A stretch of 64,000 nt of DNA, taken from NCBI GenBank assembly GCA_023665755.1, contig JAMPDF010000001.1:449537-513536 (forward strand), written 5' to 3'. The position numbers and the translations under genes are program-made. Source of the stretch: Prevotella sp. (GTDB taxonomy: Bacteria; Bacillota_I; Bacilli_A; ML615J-28; CAG-313). The notes beneath the pieces are model-generated. The model worked only from the letters and a program-made list of their open reading frames with translations. It did not search any database and was not told the DNA's origin. Positions 1-7,951 of the stretch are shown here, piece by piece. How positions within the stretch are numbered: position 1 is the first letter of the stretch; every line of letters begins with the position of its first letter.

Positions 1-881
1 CTTAACCAACCATTTAAATTACCATCTTTATTGACATAACCAACAGCCTCACTTGTTCCCATAGCAATCCCTAAAACACGACCATGTTTCAAACTAAGCG
101 CACCAGCAAGGGCAGTAACATCACCATCATTGGCAACAGTTAGTGGTACATCACCAATTTCTTTTGCTGCGCGAATATACATATCGCGTACTTCTTCATC
201 AAACTTATCTTGAGGTACTTTGATAAATAAGGATGCAACACGTACCTCATTATCAATATAAATACCTGCACTTGAAACACCAATTGCATCTACTCTTGGC
301 ATCTTAGCGGCTGCTCGTTTAAAGCTATCTAATATACCTTCATAATGATATTTTGGATCTGAATTGGTTTTTGGAAACCATACGACTTCTTCTGAGAAAA
401 TAACTTCACCATCTACTACAGCACTTACTTTACGATCTGATCCACCAGCATCAAAGCCAATACGACATCCATCTAGATTTCCTCCAGCAGGAAGAGATGC
501 TTCTACGCTTGCAGGAACCTCTTCTAAAGCACAAGGAATAACCTCAAATGTTTTATCATATACACGTGCCATAAAATCAACGTCAAAAGCACGTGTCCCG
601 TTTAATGAGAAAACTTCTTGCATTTTCTTGCAGATATAATCATTCCCTCCTAAATAGATTTTGAATCCACCAACTACCCAAAGAATGCTTTTAATTACTC
701 TTTCAATCATTTCATAGTTTTCTGCATAATCACCAGGGAAAACATTCATATCATAACGATAACGATAACCATTTTGTCTTTCTACGCAAATTGCAAAAGG
801 TTGTGTTGCAGCTGCTTTGAACTTTCTAAGTTCAACAATCATTGGTCTAAATGATTTTTCAAGACTTGGTACATATTTCAT
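1..881 (-). CDS. ROK-family sugar kinase/regulator-like protein (3' end outside window)
   Basis: The gene starts at ATG 881 behind an AGAGG-type site and runs off the left edge after 293 codons without a stop. About residues 140-155 carry a phosphate-binding loop of the ASKHA/ROK type (FDAGGSDRKVSAV), followed by VANDGDVTALAGA (around 245-258) and GIAMGTSEAVGY, as in glucokinase/NagC-type ROK proteins. ROK domains usually begin close to the N-terminus or follow a winged helix; here about 140 residues precede the loop and I do not recognise a DNA-binding motif in them. Only 15 bases separate it from the PRC-barrel gene upstream, so it probably ends the yqeG operon. Family membership is well supported; substrate and whether it is a kinase are unknown. 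Confidence 0.8.
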   Translation of the reverse strand, partial: MKYVPSLEKSFRPMIVELRKFKAAATQPFAICVERQNGYRYRYDMNVFPGDYAENYEMIERVIKSILWVVGGFKIYLGGNDYICKKMQEVFSLNGTRAFDVDFMARVYDKTFEVIPCALEEVPASVEASLPAGGNLDGCRIGFDAGGSDRKVSAVVDGEVIFSEEVVWFPKTNSDPKYHYEGILDSFKRAAAKMPRVDAIGVSSAGIYIDNEVRVASLFIKVPQDKFDEEVRDMYIRAAKEIGDVPLTVANDGDVTALAGALSLKHGRVLGIAMGTSEAVGYVNKDGNLNGWL

Positions 882-896
882 AATTTTAATCCTCTC

Positions 897-1154
897 TTAT
901 TTCTGTGTATTTTCTTTGATTTTTTGACTATTTTCAACGATGATAACATCGTTTCCAATCTTAATAATTTTGTTCCAAGGAATTTGGACTGTGTCCTTAT
1001 TTCCAAACAAATTCAAAAACTTAAAGTTGCGATAAATCGATACATTTAGTACTTTCCCACTCGCAACATCAATTTCGGCATCGGCTATTCTTCCTAGCTT
1101 CACACCATCTTCATCATTAATTACATCTTTCGATGAGATTTCCGATAATTTCAT
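897..1154 (-). CDS. YlmC/YmxH-family PRC-barrel protein
   Basis: An 85-residue soluble protein made of one PRC-barrel-like beta domain (MKLSEISSKDVINDEDG, LGRIADAEID, IPWNKIIKIGNDVIIV). It resembles the YlmC/YmxH family found in endospore formers, whose molecular role is not established. The ATG at 1154 is preferred over GTG codons 9-12 bases upstream because GTGGTGA then acts as its ribosome binding site. It sits between rsfS and the ROK gene on the same strand with short gaps, so it is probably co-transcribed with the ribosome-assembly genes. Confidence 0.8.
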   Translation of the reverse strand: MKLSEISSKDVINDEDGVKLGRIADAEIDVASGKVLNVSIYRNFKFLNLFGNKDTVQIPWNKIIKIGNDVIIVENSQKIKENTQK

Positions 1155-1206
1155 TTTATTCACCACTTTCCTTTTATTCTATGCAAGTAGTGACAAAATT
1201 AGACAA

Positions 1207-1533
1207 CTATTCTCTATTTTCTATACAATATTCTCCATACATGCCATCTAAATTGTATCTTTCTCGTGCATCACCAACAAAAATGTGCACAACAATATCA
1301 TTTAAATCCACTAAAAACCAAGTTGATTCAGTTGAGCCAGAAGCACTGCGTAAGGTAAAGCCCATTTGCTCTGCTTCTTTCTTCAAATAATTCACAGCGG
1401 CACTGCCTTGTCTTCCTGTATTTACACTACAAATAACACTATAATCATAAAATGGTGTAATTGTCTTCATATCATAAACACAAATATGTTTCACAACCGC
1501 TTTATTTAAAATTTCAATGACTTTATTATACAT
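1207..1533 (-). CDS. rsfS: Ribosomal silencing factor RsfS
   Basis: A 108-residue Iojap/RsfS domain protein. RsfS binds uL14 on the 50S subunit, blocks joining with 30S and lowers translation in stationary phase. The family core is visible: DYSVICSVNTGRQGSAAVNYL, then the substrate-like edge STESTWFLVDLNDIVVHIF and the RERYNLDGMYG tail. It overlaps the end of yqeK by 8 bases, with AAGGGGAAAGG upstream of the ATG, the usual order in Bacilli (yqeK-rsfS). The length is typical. Confidence 0.95.
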   Translation of the reverse strand: MYNKVIEILNKAVVKHICVYDMKTITPFYDYSVICSVNTGRQGSAAVNYLKKEAEQMGFTLRSASGSTESTWFLVDLNDIVVHIFVGDARERYNLDGMYGEYCIENRE

Positions 1534-2128
1534 TAGCCTTTCCCCTTTTTACATAATAATGATAAGTTTCTTGTGATAAAGGGTAGATGAGTTCTCCTTT
1601 TTTCTGTAAATAAGCAAAAGTTTGTTCCAATATCACGACGATTGCGCTATCTAAATCTTGATTTGCTATTTTTCTTGCCTTCTCAAAAGCAATACCAATA
1701 CGACCATTTTCCACATAATCACTAATGAATATTAATTTTTCTAAATCTGTCATTTGTGGCCTACCTGTTGTATGATATAAAATAGCATTTAATACACAAG
1801 GATCACAAATACCATACTGCTCTTTGGCAACAATCGCACCAACAAATGCATGCCATATAGCAGGATACTCTAAAAGCGTTTCATATAAATGAGGGTAATG
1901 ACTTTCTAAACAAAGCAACATTTGATTTGAGGCTTGCAACTTTGCAATATCGTGGAATAATGCCGCATCTTCAATTTGCCCTTTGCTTAAACCCAAATGA
2001 TGAATTTGATTTAGTTCTAATGCTTTTTCTAATACCCCTAGTGTATGATACAAACGGGGATGTACTTTTCCTTCTTTTGTAAAAGCATCTTGAACGATTT
2101 GTAATTTATTCAACTCATCTTTTTTCAT
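1526..2128 (-). CDS. yqeK: YqeK-type HD-domain dinucleoside tetraphosphatase
   Basis: A 200-residue HD-superfamily hydrolase. YqeK enzymes are symmetrical Ap4A hydrolases. Metal-ligand positions are visible in order: RLYHTLGVLEKA, FHDIAKLQ (the HD pair), HAFVGAIVAKE and YHTTGRPQMTDLEKLIFISDYVE with the last aspartate. No strong ribosome binding site precedes the ATG; it begins one base after the yqeH stop codon, so translation is probably coupled. In Bacillus nadD lies directly upstream of yqeK; here yqeH does, and nadD is absent from the cluster. Confidence 0.92.
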   Translation of the reverse strand: MKKDELNKLQIVQDAFTKEGKVHPRLYHTLGVLEKALELNQIHHLGLSKGQIEDAALFHDIAKLQASNQMLLCLESHYPHLYETLLEYPAIWHAFVGAIVAKEQYGICDPCVLNAILYHTTGRPQMTDLEKLIFISDYVENGRIGIAFEKARKIANQDLDSAIVVILEQTFAYLQKKGELIYPLSQETYHYYVKRGKANV

Positions 2129-2129
2129 A

Positions 2130-3290
2130 TTACATAAAACTTTCTACACATTGAACAAGAATTTTCTTGTCTATGATAACCTTAATATGAGCATATTGGC
2201 TCACAATATGAACGAAACCAATACCACAAATAAATAAATCCATAGGTTGCTCAACTTTGAAGTGATACGTAGTCAATTGTTGAATGTTGTCACTTTCTTC
2301 TAAAGTATATGGTGGCACTAATTTTTGATAAGCAAGCGATGCCTTTACACGCTCTACTTCCTTAGTCTTGGTTCTATGCAAGTACAATTCATTTGATATA
2401 TAAAAACTCACATTCACGCCTTCCTTGCATTCAAAATCCAATTGAACCAATCCACCAATGAGAATGCTCTGCTCTGTACGCAACTGATATGTTCTTGGTT
2501 TAATATACGTTTTAGGGATTAGTAACTGAATCGATTCGTTATTTAAGTAAGCTCCAAAATGATTTTCATTGATCAAGCCTGGTGTGTCAATTAAATAACT
2601 ATTTTGATCGAGGGGCCACTTGATAAAATCTAATGTAGTCTGATATTGGCTATTAGTAGTAATTACTTCATCAGGGTAATGTAAAGTCAGCTTACCCACC
2701 ATATTCATAAAAGTAGATTTTCCTACACTTGCACAACCCACAATATAACAATCATCATAACGAGTTGTTTTTTCTTTATTTCGAATATATCTATGATCTT
2801 TTTTAGGTTGACTCGGATATTTTAATTTGGATATTTTTTCAATAACCTTTTGAACATCTTTTGCTTTTTTAGCACTAATCATCATAATCGCAACAACACG
2901 AATTGAATGCGCACTAGCAATTTCACGAATTCTATTTTCTAATTTTTGAATTTGAAACCCTTTTGGTAAAATATCTACTTTGTTGACTACAATCAGTACA
3001 GGATTTTCACCAATATAACTAGAAAGTTGAGGAATAAAGCCACCATATATGTCCAAAACATCTATCATTAGCAATACCAATGCGCGTTGATGTTGAATTA
3101 TTTTTATTTTTTCATAATACGCATCCGGATTATAATTGGCAAAGTATTTGATATTGTGATGCCGAATATCATAACATCTTTTACAATATACTTGATCACC
3201 TTTCTCAATCAATGCTATTTCTGGTATATATCCTATATCATTTGGATCAGTTGTTTGGATTTTCACACCACATCCGATACATCTACTCAT
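2130..3290 (-). CDS. yqeH: YqeH circularly permuted ribosome-assembly GTPase
   Basis: A 386-residue GTPase needed for 30S subunit assembly in Bacilli. It opens with a treble-clef zinc finger (CIGCGVKIQ, CKRCYD), followed by the circularly permuted order of GTPase motifs: NKVDILP (G4), MMISAKKAK (G5), then the P-loop GCASVGKSTFMN (G1) and DTPGL (G3). The C-terminal third is the YqeH-specific domain. The start overlaps the end of yqeG by 8 bases and has AAGGAG upstream. Motifs, length and context all match. Confidence 0.95.
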   Translation of the reverse strand: MSRCIGCGVKIQTTDPNDIGYIPEIALIEKGDQVYCKRCYDIRHHNIKYFANYNPDAYYEKIKIIQHQRALVLLMIDVLDIYGGFIPQLSSYIGENPVLIVVNKVDILPKGFQIQKLENRIREIASAHSIRVVAIMMISAKKAKDVQKVIEKISKLKYPSQPKKDHRYIRNKEKTTRYDDCYIVGCASVGKSTFMNMVGKLTLHYPDEVITTNSQYQTTLDFIKWPLDQNSYLIDTPGLINENHFGAYLNNESIQLLIPKTYIKPRTYQLRTEQSILIGGLVQLDFECKEGVNVSFYISNELYLHRTKTKEVERVKASLAYQKLVPPYTLEESDNIQQLTTYHFKVEQPMDLFICGIGFVHIVSQYAHIKVIIDKKILVQCVESFM

Positions 3291-3837
3291 TATTTTTCTC
3301 CTTGGTTATCATCTTTCGCAATTCATTTGCTAACTGTGAATTTTCTTTTTCAATCCTTTGAATGACTTTTTTTTCTCTTTGACGATTTATCCTCGTATAC
3401 CACTTTTCTGTTCGCCGTGAAATAGATTGAACCAAAATAGATTTTATTCCTAAACGATTAGCACAAGATATGTCCGTTAGAAGTTGATCTCCAATCAAAA
3501 TCGTTTCTTCCATGCGCAATGCATTTTTCCGTAAATAATTGGCTATTTTTCTAGAGAAGGGTTTTTGAGCATGGCTTAATGCACCATCCACACATAATCC
3601 TTGAATAAATTGGTATACCCTCTTCTTTCGGTTATTAGACAAAATATATACATTTAATCCCATTGTTTTTAGCTGTTTGAAAAAAGCAATGTGTTGAGGC
3701 GTTGCAACTTGCTGTTCGTAAGTTGCAATGGTGTTATCTAAATCAAAAAGTATATTTCTAATTCCTTGTTCATATAATATAGCAAAATCGATATTGTAGA
3801 CGTTTTGTGCTAGCATAGTGGGTATATACTTATTCAT
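3283..3837 (-). CDS. yqeG: YqeG-family HAD IIIA phosphatase
   Basis: A 184-residue HAD-superfamily phosphatase of the YqeG/PGP phosphatase group. Motif I is FDLDNTI, motif II is YILSNNR, a lysine lies in AQKPFSRK and motif III is IGDQLLTDISCANRLG. Some relatives dephosphorylate phosphatidylglycerophosphate; the Bacilli protein is linked to ribosome genes by position and its substrate is uncertain. The ATG at 3837 is chosen over GTG at 3846 because AAAGGAT then lies about 9 bases upstream instead of touching the start. It is the first gene of the yqeG-yqeH-yqeK-rsfS operon. Confidence 0.92.
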   Translation of the reverse strand: MNKYIPTMLAQNVYNIDFAILYEQGIRNILFDLDNTIATYEQQVATPQHIAFFKQLKTMGLNVYILSNNRKKRVYQFIQGLCVDGALSHAQKPFSRKIANYLRKNALRMEETILIGDQLLTDISCANRLGIKSILVQSISRRTEKWYTRINRQREKKVIQRIEKENSQLANELRKMITKEKNNE

Positions 3838-3858
3838 GCGATTCACATCCTTTGTTTT

Positions 3859-3887
3859 ATTATACTAAATTTTCCCTTTTTTGTCTA
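3859..3887 (-). promoter_or_regulatory. Sigma-A promoter of the yqeG operon
   Basis: On the minus strand TAGACA (3887-3882) and TATAAT (3864-3859) are separated by exactly 17 bases, about 20 bases before the yqeG start. This is the only good promoter I see for the operon. Confidence 0.65.
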
Positions 3888-3909
3888 TGATTTCGTTTTA
3901 TTTTAAGGA

Positions 3910-4599
3910 GTGTTAATTATCGAATTACTATCATTTTTTTTACTTCCACTACTTGGTGCCATTAATTCAGAAAACTTTCCAGATGTTTTATCTCCAGAAG
4001 AGGAAAGCAAATATCTTATCAGGTGGAGACAAAAAGATTTTGAAGCCAGAAATAAATTAATTGAGCACAATTTAAGACTGGTTGCCCATATTGTTAAAAA
4101 GTTTGAAAATACTGGCATTGAAAAAAATGATCTTTTATCTATAGGAACTTTTGGTTTAATCAAAGCGGTCGATACATTCAACTTTGATGCAACTAATAAA
4201 CTCGCAACATATGCTTCAAGATGTATTGAAAACGAGATACTTATGTATATTAGAAGTAATAAAAAAAGAAAGGATACAACTTCGCTTTATGCACCAATTG
4301 GTGAAGATAAAGAGGGAAACGAAATCCGTTTATGTGATGTCATAGAAGATCCTACACCACCTGTAAGTGATCAAATTGTTAAGGCAGAAGAACATCAAGC
4401 TATCCACGAAGCACTCAAAACGCTTTCTAAACGTGAATACGAAATCATATGTAGGCGTTTTGGATTAAACGGATATACTATGGAAACTCAACGAGAAATT
4501 GCCAAAAGCCTCAATATTAGTAGAAGCTATGTTTCACGCATTGAAAAACGAGGACTTACGAAATTATATCTTTGCTTAAAAGAAAAAGATGGAAAATAA
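3910..4599 (+). CDS. sigK: Sporulation sigma factor, pro-sigma-K type
   Basis: A 227-229 residue sigma-70 family protein closely matching sigma-K, the late mother-cell sporulation factor. Region 2 contains NKLIEHNLRLVAHIVKKF, DLLSIGTFGLIKA, FDATNKLATYASRCIENEI; region 4 ends with REIAKSLNISRSYVSRIEKR. The first ~18 residues are hydrophobic (ELLSFFLLPLLGAINS), fitting the pro-sequence removed by the SpoIVFB intramembrane protease. The gene is uninterrupted, so there is no skin element. The start is odd: AAGGAG (3905-3910) overlaps the only canonical in-frame start (GTG 3910), an in-frame stop lies at 3904, and well-spaced codons are ATT 3916 and ATC 3919. Confidence 0.93.
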   Translation: MLIIELLSFFLLPLLGAINSENFPDVLSPEEESKYLIRWRQKDFEARNKLIEHNLRLVAHIVKKFENTGIEKNDLLSIGTFGLIKAVDTFNFDATNKLATYASRCIENEILMYIRSNKKRKDTTSLYAPIGEDKEGNEIRLCDVIEDPTPPVSDQIVKAEEHQAIHEALKTLSKREYEIICRRFGLNGYTMETQREIAKSLNISRSYVSRIEKRGLTKLYLCLKEKDGK

Positions 4600-4611
4600 T
4601 TTCCATCTTTT
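4584..4611. terminator. Bidirectional terminator between sigK and mtnN
   Basis: GATGGAAA and TTTCCATC form a perfect stem with an ATAA loop, flanked by A-run and T-run that extend the stem. It overlaps the stop codons of both convergent genes and can serve either strand. Confidence 0.8.
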
Positions 4612-5305
4612 AGTTTGCTTCAATCATTTCTAAAACAACCTGGCATGCTTGATCCGCGGCAAGTTTAGAAAAAGTTTGATAATCCATTTCATTCGTTTTT
4701 CCAATTACATCAGAAATCGAGCGAATAACGATGCATTCTATTTGATTCATCGTGCAAACATGAGCAATTGCGCATGACTCCATATCTACTGCAAGTATAT
4801 TATATTGGGGAAAATTCTGTTTAACAAGTGTATCTACTCTTTCATAATTATCCACAAACTGATCACCTGTAATGATATCTCCACAAAAAATACGATTCTT
4901 TTTTTTGCTCTTTTTTATCCACTTTGTATTGGCCATAAAATAGGGTGGAAGTCCTTCCATTTGCCCATAGGAATACCCTCCAGCAATCTCTGATGTCATA
5001 TCTACATCAGCATATAATAGTCGACTTGCAATAACAATATCCAATGGCTTTAAATCGCGATAGTATCCCCCTGCAATTCCTGTATTCACAATCACTGTGG
5101 GTTGATAATGCTCAATCATTAAAATGGTAGTTACTCCAGCATTAACCTTTCCAATACCTGCTGTGGTAAATACAATTTTATTTTGATGATAAGTGCCCTC
5201 ATAAAAGGTATGATTGCAGATGACTTTTGTTTGAATAGATTCAACTTGATTTTGCAAATACATCATTTCTAAATGCATCGCTACGATAATTCCTATTGTC
5301 CTCAT
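4610..5305 (-). CDS. mtnN: 5'-methylthioadenosine/S-adenosylhomocysteine nucleosidase
   Basis: A 231-residue MTAN of the PNP/UDP phosphorylase family. It hydrolyses SAH and MTA, products of methyltransferases and polyamine synthesis, to adenine and a thioribose derivative. Visible family features are the N-terminal IGIIVAMHLEM with the catalytic Glu, NTGIAGGY, the substrate segment AVDMESCAIAHVC and RSISDVIG with the catalytic Asp. It starts 6 bases after greA ends and is the last gene of the trmR operon. The SD (AGAGG) is only 2 bases from the ATG, but no better start exists. Confidence 0.95.
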   Translation of the reverse strand: MRTIGIIVAMHLEMMYLQNQVESIQTKVICNHTFYEGTYHQNKIVFTTAGIGKVNAGVTTILMIEHYQPTVIVNTGIAGGYYRDLKPLDIVIASRLLYADVDMTSEIAGGYSYGQMEGLPPYFMANTKWIKKSKKKNRIFCGDIITGDQFVDNYERVDTLVKQNFPQYNILAVDMESCAIAHVCTMNQIECIVIRSISDVIGKTNEMDYQTFSKLAADQACQVVLEMIEAN

Positions 5306-5311
5306 ATCCTC

Positions 5312-5815
5312 TTATTTTTTCTTAGATCTTGTTTTCTTGCCTTCTTCACTGACAATATTAATAATTTCCACTTCAAACTTATCGCCAGATTCAGTATTCA
5401 CAAGTACAATATCGCCAACTTTTGCATGTAAAACCACTTTTCCTAATGGTGATTCATCGGAAATCTTTTGTTCTAAAGGATTAGATTGAATTGTACCAAC
5501 CAATTGATAGGTCTCCTCTTCTGCTCCTTCTTCATCTAAAAATTTAACAGTAATAAATTTTCCAAGATTTGAATTTTCTTCTTCTGTGATTAAAACATAA
5601 TTATTTAAAACATTTTCGGTTTCTTTTAGCGCTGCAGCAATCAAAGCTTGTTCATTTCTCGCAGCATCATAATCCGCATTTTCTGACAGATCCCCTTGTG
5701 CACGTGCTTCTTGAAGTGCAATAATATTTTTCTTTTCCCGTTCTTTTAATTCTTCATATTTTTTTAATTGTTCTTGATAACCTTCTTTGGTTAAATAGAT
5801 CTTTTGTTGCGCCAT
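5312..5815 (-). CDS. greA: Transcription elongation factor GreA
   Basis: A 167-residue GreA. The N-terminal coiled coil carries the tip motif DLSENADYDAARNEQ, whose acidic residues reach the RNA polymerase active site to stimulate cleavage of backtracked RNA. The C-terminal FKBP-like domain contains the segment SPLGKVVLHAKVGD. The tail is lysine-rich. It follows the U32 genes as in Bacillus but also has its own promoter. Length and motifs are standard. Confidence 0.96.
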   Translation of the reverse strand: MAQQKIYLTKEGYQEQLKKYEELKEREKKNIIALQEARAQGDLSENADYDAARNEQALIAAALKETENVLNNYVLITEEENSNLGKFITVKFLDEEGAEEETYQLVGTIQSNPLEQKISDESPLGKVVLHAKVGDIVLVNTESGDKFEVEIINIVSEEGKKTRSKKK

Positions 5816-5842
5816 AATTGACCCACCTTTCTTAACTTCATT

Positions 5843-5872
5843 ATTATATCATATTTCAGTTTTCTTTTGCAA
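5843..5872 (-). promoter_or_regulatory. Internal promoter before greA
   Basis: TTGCAA (5872-5867) and TATAAT (5848-5843) are separated by 18 bases, with TG one base before the -10 (extended -10). It would allow greA-mtnN expression independent of the upstream modification genes. Confidence 0.6.
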
Positions 5873-5885
5873 GATTTTAAACACT

Positions 5886-7091
5886 TTACTTCACAAGCCG
5901 CATCATGTCCCCTTTTTGAACATAAAACGGCACAGAGATATACAATTGTTGCATTGGATGTCTAGCCACATCTAATATTTCATTGGTGGTTGCATCTACT
6001 ATGTCTATAATTGTACATGTTGTATTTGCCAAGTTTGGACCAAAGAATTCAACCAAATCCCCTATTTTAAAATAATTTCTTTGTTCAATCAAAGCCTTAT
6101 GTGTATCTGGTTGATAATCAAGTACATATCCAACATATTCTTTGGTAGGCGATTCAGTCCTAGTATCATACAATTGTTCATGAATGGTCACATCACCTTT
6201 CAAAAATCCTGTTGCGGTCAACCGATTTTCAGCCTTGGCAATTTCTTTTTCAAAATAGAGATAATCACTATCTTCTAATCTTCCTTTTTCAATATATTGA
6301 TCTATTAACATCCGGTAACATCTGACTACTGTTGCTAAATAATAAGCAGATTTCATTCTTCCTTCAATCTTTAGTGAAGCAATCCCCATATCGATGAGTT
6401 GAGGAATAAAACGAATTGCCATTAAATCTTTTGACCCCATATTGAAGAAGACATCTTGTTGTTCAAGCCGTTTTCCCTTTTTCAATAGATGATAGTTCCA
6501 CCGGCAAGAATGAGCACATCCCCCTCGATTGGCATCACGATTGGTCAAATGATTACTCAATACACAACGTCCAGAATAACTAGAACACATCCCACCATGG
6601 ATAAATACCTCTAATTCAGTCACGTGATATCTAGCAATTTGTTCCATCTCCGTTAAACTGACTTCCCTTGCCAAAACCACTCGATGGCAGCCTAATTGTT
6701 GATAAAAATGAAGGGTTTGATGATTCGTCACTGACATTTGCGTAGAAATGTGACGCTCTACTTGTGGAATTAGTTGCTGGGCACGCATAATAATGGTCAA
6801 ACTTGAGGTAATAATAGCATCTACTTGAGCTTGTCCTAGTCCTAGCAAATAGGCATCTAATCCGGTCATATCCTCATCATGAGGTAAAATATTAGTTGTT
6901 ACATAGACTTTTTTATTTCTCTCATGGGCGAAGATGCATAGTGCTTGAATATCTTGCAAATCAAAATTTGATGCCCTTGCACGAAGACTAAACGATTTCC
7001 CACCAATATATACTGCATCCGCACCATATTCTAATGCAATTTTAGCTTTTTCTAAATTTCCAGCAGGCGCTAATAATTCTATCTTCTGCAT
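5886..7091 (-). CDS. trhP2: U32-family tRNA hydroxylation protein TrhP2/YrrO
   Basis: A 401-residue U32 peptidase-family protein. The family signature EVFIHGGMCSSYSGRC lies around residues 165-180, preceded by LLAPAGNLEKAKIALEYGADAV at the N-terminus. In Bacillus the yrrN/yrrO pair is required for prephenate-dependent 5-hydroxyuridine at tRNA position 34. It begins 1 base after the smaller paralogue ends and 860 bases downstream of trmR, the methyltransferase of the next step. The TrhP role is inferred from this conserved operon; U32 proteins are often labelled collagenase-like proteases, which I consider less likely. Confidence 0.9.
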   Translation of the reverse strand: MQKIELLAPAGNLEKAKIALEYGADAVYIGGKSFSLRARASNFDLQDIQALCIFAHERNKKVYVTTNILPHDEDMTGLDAYLLGLGQAQVDAIITSSLTIIMRAQQLIPQVERHISTQMSVTNHQTLHFYQQLGCHRVVLAREVSLTEMEQIARYHVTELEVFIHGGMCSSYSGRCVLSNHLTNRDANRGGCAHSCRWNYHLLKKGKRLEQQDVFFNMGSKDLMAIRFIPQLIDMGIASLKIEGRMKSAYYLATVVRCYRMLIDQYIEKGRLEDSDYLYFEKEIAKAENRLTATGFLKGDVTIHEQLYDTRTESPTKEYVGYVLDYQPDTHKALIEQRNYFKIGDLVEFFGPNLANTTCTIIDIVDATTNEILDVARHPMQQLYISVPFYVQKGDMMRLVK

Positions 7092-7092
7092 A

Positions 7093-7950
7093 CTAGTTCT
7101 CCTTTTCTTTGCGAAGCACAGAATGTTCTTTCATAATTCCTTTTGATAAATCAAATGGAAGTCCTTTCAGCATTTCTAGTTGCTGGGTCAAATAACTATC
7201 CACCACCATTCCAAAATGTTTTTCATTTAAAGTACCACAATGAATAAGGATATGAGAAACATGTGGCAATTGATCCAATTCTTCAAATAAATAATAAAAG
7301 CCTTTTTCATATATCAAGGTGCCAAAATTTTTTTCAACAATTGGATATTGATCTGTGCGAAATTCTTCTTGTAATGTATATTGCCTATGACCTATTTTTT
7401 GTTTTAAATGACGATATTCAAAGTATCTTGTTAGTAATTTTCTTCGCGAATAAAAAATGATAGATTGTCCAAACCCATGTATCATCACTGGTTTGGTAAT
7501 GTGATCTAGTAAGGTCTTTAATTCTTCTATTGAAATTTGATTGGATACCACAACATTTTGATTCAACTTTGCATATTCTGTTACATCACTTGCATTTGTC
7601 AAATACGTATGCGCATCATAAACCAATTTATCTTGATAACCTTGCGCAACAAGCATTTGATAAAGTCCTAAATCGGTATAAAAAATATATTCTATGTCCT
7701 CTATATTGATTTGATGAAAAAAAGACAATACCTGTTCTAAGTCGTTTTCATGAAACAATCGCATCATATTGAGAGATATTCTCATCAAGCCTTTTTGGTT
7801 AATCAAATATTGGACTTGCTTAAGGCTATAGCCCCTTGAATACGATAAAGAAAAATCCAATACAGGTATAAGTATGTGCTCTACTTTTTTTTGCTTTGTC
7901 CACTGCTTGGCTTGGCGAAAAGATACGGGTTCAAAAATAAATGATTTCAT
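7093..7950 (-). CDS. trhP1: U32-family protein, TrhP1/YrrN-like
   Basis: A 285-residue paralogue of the downstream U32 protein that lacks the full cysteine signature but retains IHGFGQSIIFYSRRKLL at the equivalent position, as YrrN does. YrrN and YrrO are thought to act as a heteromer in 5-hydroxyuridine formation on tRNA. TGAGGAAA precedes its ATG and only one base separates it from each neighbour, so trmR, trhP1 and trhP2 are tightly co-translated. Assignment depends on operon order and the size pair (285 and 401 residues). Confidence 0.87.
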   Translation of the reverse strand: MKSFIFEPVSFRQAKQWTKQKKVEHILIPVLDFSLSYSRGYSLKQVQYLINQKGLMRISLNMMRLFHENDLEQVLSFFHQINIEDIEYIFYTDLGLYQMLVAQGYQDKLVYDAHTYLTNASDVTEYAKLNQNVVVSNQISIEELKTLLDHITKPVMIHGFGQSIIFYSRRKLLTRYFEYRHLKQKIGHRQYTLQEEFRTDQYPIVEKNFGTLIYEKGFYYLFEELDQLPHVSHILIHCGTLNEKHFGMVVDSYLTQQLEMLKGLPFDLSKGIMKEHSVLRKEKEN

Positions 7951-7951
7951 T

